From: JACVRW01 sp963827065
GTDB lineage: Bacteria > Actinomycetota > Thermoleophilia > Solirubrobacterales > Thermoleophilaceae
Assembly: GCA_963827065.1 (NCBI GenBank)
Contig: CAWGZM010000011.1
Span: 1 to 64,000 of the forward strand
Length of the DNA stretch: 64,000 bases
Reading direction: 5' to 3'
Shown here: positions 61,476 to 64,000 of the stretch, piece after piece
Position numbering within the stretch: the stretch's first letter is position 1
How the letters are laid out: each line of letters opens with the position of its first letter
Notes under the pieces: model-generated
Seen by the model: the letters and a program-made list of their open reading frames with translations, nothing else
What the model was told of the DNA's origin: nothing
Database searches by the model: none
Translations under genes and position numbers: made by a program

Positions 61476-62576
61476 GTGCGGAGAGTCGCGCCGGCGGCTT
61501 TACTCGCAGTGGCTTTGCTGCTTGTTGGCGGCGAGCAGGCGAGCGCGCAGAGTGTGACTGCCAACTGCGACGTCCCCGGGGGACGAGACACCTGTCGTCA
61601 CTGGTACACGACCCCGTGGGTATCGCTGTCTTGGAGTTGGCCCTCGGGCGGCATGACCGTCCGCGGGTGTGAGAACGAGCAGTTCATGGCGGACACGCCC
61701 ATCGAGCAGCGGGAATGTGTGGTTCGGTGGACTGACGGCTCGGGCAGCACCCTCGACGAAGAGATTGCCTGGATCGGGATCGACCGCACCCCTCCCTCCG
61801 TCGCACCGGCTCCCTTGCGTCCGCCGGACTACAACGGCTGGTTCAACCACCCGGTCACCGTCGGCTTCACCGGAGCCGATGCCACCTCGGGCGTGCAGTC
61901 ATGCACCAGCGCCGGCTATGGCGGGCCCGACGCAGTGGGCGTCGTGCTCGGCGGGAGCTGCCAGGACGTGGCCGGAAACGTGGCCGGTGGTTCCTACACC
62001 CTCAACTACGACTCCACGCGCCCCGCTCGCCCCGACGTCACCGCGACTCCGAACGACAACCAGGTCACGCTCCGCTGGGCGCCGCCCGCGGACGCCGAGA
62101 CCATCGAGGTCGCCCGGATCACCGGTAACGGGTTGCCCGCGCTGCTGTTCCGTGGCGCGGCCACGTCCTTCACAGAGCGCGGCCTCAAGAACGGGAAGCG
62201 GCGTCGCTATCTGGTCACCTCGATCGACCGTGCCGGCAACCGTGCCGTGGACCGTGCGCACGCGGTCCCGACCGGCTCACCGCTTCTGAGCCCCGCGAAG
62301 GGCGCCCGCCTCGAGAAGCCGCCGCTGCTCGACTGGGAGGCCGTCAAGCGCGCCAGCTACTACAACGTGCAGCTCTATCGCGGCCATGAGAAGGTCCTGA
62401 CGCGCTGGCCGCGCAGCTCGGAGCTCCAGCTGCCGGAGACATGGCGCTTCGCCGGCGTCCGCCGGCGCTTCGGGCCCGGCTCCTACACCTGGTTCGTCTT
62501 CCCGGCCTTCGGGGAGCGCTCCGACCGCCGCTTCGGAGAGCTGCTCGGCAAGAGCACCTTCCGCGTGGTCGGCTAG
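61476..62576 (+). CDS. secreted protein with Ig/FN3-like domains
   Basis: The 366-residue exported protein has a signal peptide (APAALLAVALLLVGGEQASA). A cysteine-containing N-terminal domain follows (NCDVPGGRDTCRHWY, GGMTVRGCENEQ), then FN3/Ig-like domains (RPARPDVTATPNDNQVTLRW, YLVTSIDRAGNRAVD) and a C-terminal domain with YYNVQLYRGHEKVL. It starts 3 bases after the previous stop (GTG 61476, or the TTG at 61473). As the last gene of this cluster it may bind the surface assembly or polysaccharide. Family otherwise unknown. Confidence 0.72.
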   Translation: MRRVAPAALLAVALLLVGGEQASAQSVTANCDVPGGRDTCRHWYTTPWVSLSWSWPSGGMTVRGCENEQFMADTPIEQRECVVRWTDGSGSTLDEEIAWIGIDRTPPSVAPAPLRPPDYNGWFNHPVTVGFTGADATSGVQSCTSAGYGGPDAVGVVLGGSCQDVAGNVAGGSYTLNYDSTRPARPDVTATPNDNQVTLRWAPPADAETIEVARITGNGLPALLFRGAATSFTERGLKNGKRRRYLVTSIDRAGNRAVDRAHAVPTGSPLLSPAKGARLEKPPLLDWEAVKRASYYNVQLYRGHEKVLTRWPRSSELQLPETWRFAGVRRRFGPGSYTWFVFPAFGERSDRRFGELLGKSTFRVVG

Positions 62577-62630
62577 CGAGCCGGCCGCCGCGGCCGCGGC
62601 TCTCATCGCCCGCTCATCCGCCGCGGTGAG

Positions 62631-62657
62631 CCTTCCGGACGTTCGACCACCGGAAGG
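62631..62657 (+). promoter_or_regulatory. hairpin sequestering the exporter's ribosome-binding site
   Basis: CCTTCCGG (62631-62638) pairs perfectly with CCGGAAGG (62650-62657) around an 11-base loop. The right arm contains the GGAAGG Shine-Dalgarno sequence nine bases before ATG 62667. It could dampen translation or act as an operator at DNA level. Confidence 0.45.
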
Positions 62658-62666
62658 ACGATTCCC

Positions 62667-64000
62667 ATGAACGCCGACACACCTGTCTACGGCGATGCCG
62701 ACCGGCTTGATCCCGCGCTCCTCAAGCTCGCGGGAATCGTCCTGATCGGCGCCGCCGCGGTTCAGCTCGACATAACGATCATCAACGTCGCGATAGCCAC
62801 CCTCGGGCGCGAGCTCCACGCCGGCCTGTCGACGATCCAGTGGGTCTCGACCGGCTACCTGCTCGCGCTGGCGATGGTCATCCCGTTGACCGGGTGGGCG
62901 GTCGATCGCTTCGGAAGCAAGCGAATGTGGATGCTGTCGCTCGCGCTGTTCCTCGGCGGCTCTGTGCTGTGTGGCCTCGCCTGGTCGTCGGGCAGCCTGA
63001 TCGCGTTCCGGGTGGTGCAGGGCATCGGCGGAGGCATGACGTTCCCGCTGCTCCAGACGATCGTGGCCCAGGCCGCCGGGCCGCGGCGGCTCGGGCGGCT
63101 CACATCGGCCATCGCCGTTCCCGCGCTGGTCGCCCCGATCGTGGGACCGGTGATCGGCGGCCTGATCCTCGACAGCCTCAGCTGGCGCTGGATCTTCTTC
63201 ATCAACGTGCCCGTGTGTGCGATCGCCCTTCTGCTGGCCTGGCGCTACATGCCCGCTTCGGAGGAGCGCGGCGAACATCCCCTCGACGTGCTCGGATTGG
63301 CGCTGCTCTCGCCCGGGCTCGCGGCCGTCGTCTACGGCTTGTCCGAGGCCGGATCTCAGGGAGGCTTCGCAGACGTTCAGGTCATTGCTCCGCTGGCAAT
63401 CGGCGCGGCGCTCCTCGTGGCCTTCACCGTGCATGCGTTGCGGACGAGGATCGAGCCGCTTATCGACCTGCGCCTCTTCCGGTCGCGCTCCTTCACAGCC
63501 TCGGCGGGCCTGATGTTCCTTGGCGGGCTCTCGATCTTCGGCGCGCTGCTTCTGCTCCCGCTCTACTACCAGCAGGTGCGCGGCCAGAGCGCGCTCGACG
63601 CCGGGCTGCTGCTCGCCCCACAGGGCCTCGGGATGATGATCGCGCTGCCGATCGTCGGGGTACTCGTCGACAGGGTCAGCCCGCGCCCGATCGTGCTCGT
63701 GGGGATGGCGCTCGCCACGGTGGGAACCATCCCGTACGCCCAGGTCGGGCCTGATACCAGCGAGCTCGTGCTCGGCGCCGCGCTCGTGATCCGAGGTGCC
63801 GGGCTCGGCGCCGTGTTCGTCCCGGCGATGACGGTCGCCTATCGCGGACTTCGCCGCGAGGCGATTCCTCGAGCTACCAGCGCGGTGCGGATCTTCCAGC
63901 AGGTCGGTGCCTCGTTCGGCACTGCCGTGCTCGCCGTCGTCCTGCAACACCAGTCCGCGGCCCATGCGGCGGCGGGCAGCGCCGGGCTGGCAACGGCCTT
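62667..64000 (+). CDS. DHA2-family MFS drug exporter, truncated by the window end
   Basis: At least 444 residues are visible. The protein is a 14-helix-type DHA2 antiporter: AAVQLDITIINVAIATLG in helix 1, GWAVDRFGSKRMWMLSL (motif A), PALVAPIVGPVIGGLILD (motif C-like) and SFTASAGLMFLGGLSIFG. The reading frame is open at base 64000, so the C-terminus lies outside. ATG 62667 follows GGAAGG. It is the second DHA2 exporter in the window, about 62 kb from the first, and not its close copy. Confidence 0.92.
   Translation, partial: MNADTPVYGDADRLDPALLKLAGIVLIGAAAVQLDITIINVAIATLGRELHAGLSTIQWVSTGYLLALAMVIPLTGWAVDRFGSKRMWMLSLALFLGGSVLCGLAWSSGSLIAFRVVQGIGGGMTFPLLQTIVAQAAGPRRLGRLTSAIAVPALVAPIVGPVIGGLILDSLSWRWIFFINVPVCAIALLLAWRYMPASEERGEHPLDVLGLALLSPGLAAVVYGLSEAGSQGGFADVQVIAPLAIGAALLVAFTVHALRTRIEPLIDLRLFRSRSFTASAGLMFLGGLSIFGALLLLPLYYQQVRGQSALDAGLLLAPQGLGMMIALPIVGVLVDRVSPRPIVLVGMALATVGTIPYAQVGPDTSELVLGAALVIRGAGLGAVFVPAMTVAYRGLRREAIPRATSAVRIFQQVGASFGTAVLAVVLQHQSAAHAAAGSAGLATA

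Overview
The window is one contiguous stretch of a very GC-rich bacterial chromosome. Third codon positions are almost all G or C, and GTG and TTG starts are common. I infer an actinobacterium, most likely class Thermoleophilia (Solirubrobacterales/Gaiellales type). The reasons are a glucosyl-3-phosphoglycerate synthase, a fused biotin carboxylase/BCCP alpha chain with a possible separate epsilon-like peptide, an ECF sigma factor with two DGPF proteins, large LuxR (LAL) regulation, and many secreted proteins with Arg-rich or FN3-like tails. The taxon is an inference; no rRNA lies in the window. I see no prophage, IS element, CRISPR array or plasmid functions.

Layout. 0-9 kb: tRNA-Phe at the edge, a DHA2 drug exporter with a divergent TetR repressor and a clear shared operator, a DUF3352-type lipoprotein, an M23 peptidase, a YprA-type helicase, and the glucosylglycerate pair gpgS and phosphatase. 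9-14 kb: glycerate kinase plus macrodomain protein, then two DGPF/YCII proteins with an ECF42-like sigma factor, a SnoaL-like protein flanked by a degenerate direct repeat, and a poorly coding stretch. 14-24 kb: a membrane protein with a 45-bp tandem repeat, a secreted sugar dehydrogenase whose propeller is circularly permuted, an ATP-dependent DNA ligase, assorted metabolic enzymes, an MntR/IdeR-type regulator, and a VWA/binding-protein fusion. 24-44 kb: sucCD, HAD and MBL hydrolases, an ADH, a secreted six-hairpin glycosidase-like protein, an ArsR-AHSA1-DUF899 operon, an acyl-CoA carboxylase alpha chain with a sarcosine-oxidase-like flavoenzyme, a TAP-like hydrolase, P450 plus TetR, DAHP synthase plus TauE, and a frameshifted FN3 protein. 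44.6-49.4 kb: an assimilatory sulfate reduction operon (sir-cysH-cysD-cysN) behind a palindromic operator. 49.5-54.2 kb: an ABC exporter and a LAL regulator. 54.2-57 kb: a small AccE-like ORF, an ornithine-cyclodeaminase-family protein and a second DUF3352 lipoprotein.

57-62.6 kb is the most unusual block. A SigB/SigF-type sigma factor is fused to a ribbon-helix-helix domain and a C-terminal membrane helix. It is transcribed away from secreted proteins, two of which share the signature RVLSPGDDGDVSQ (RILSPGDDGDVSQ in the first), one of them in four ~70-residue repeats, followed by a Pro/Ala-rich anchored protein and an Ig/FN3-like secreted protein. This looks like a dedicated cell-surface assembly locus with its own membrane-tethered sigma factor. 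The window ends inside a second DHA2 exporter.

Two other features deserve attention: the circularly permuted PQQ-type dehydrogenase at 14.9-16.4 kb, and two copies of a long palindrome (41.5 and 54.2 kb) that share arms and carry a compensatory base-pair change.
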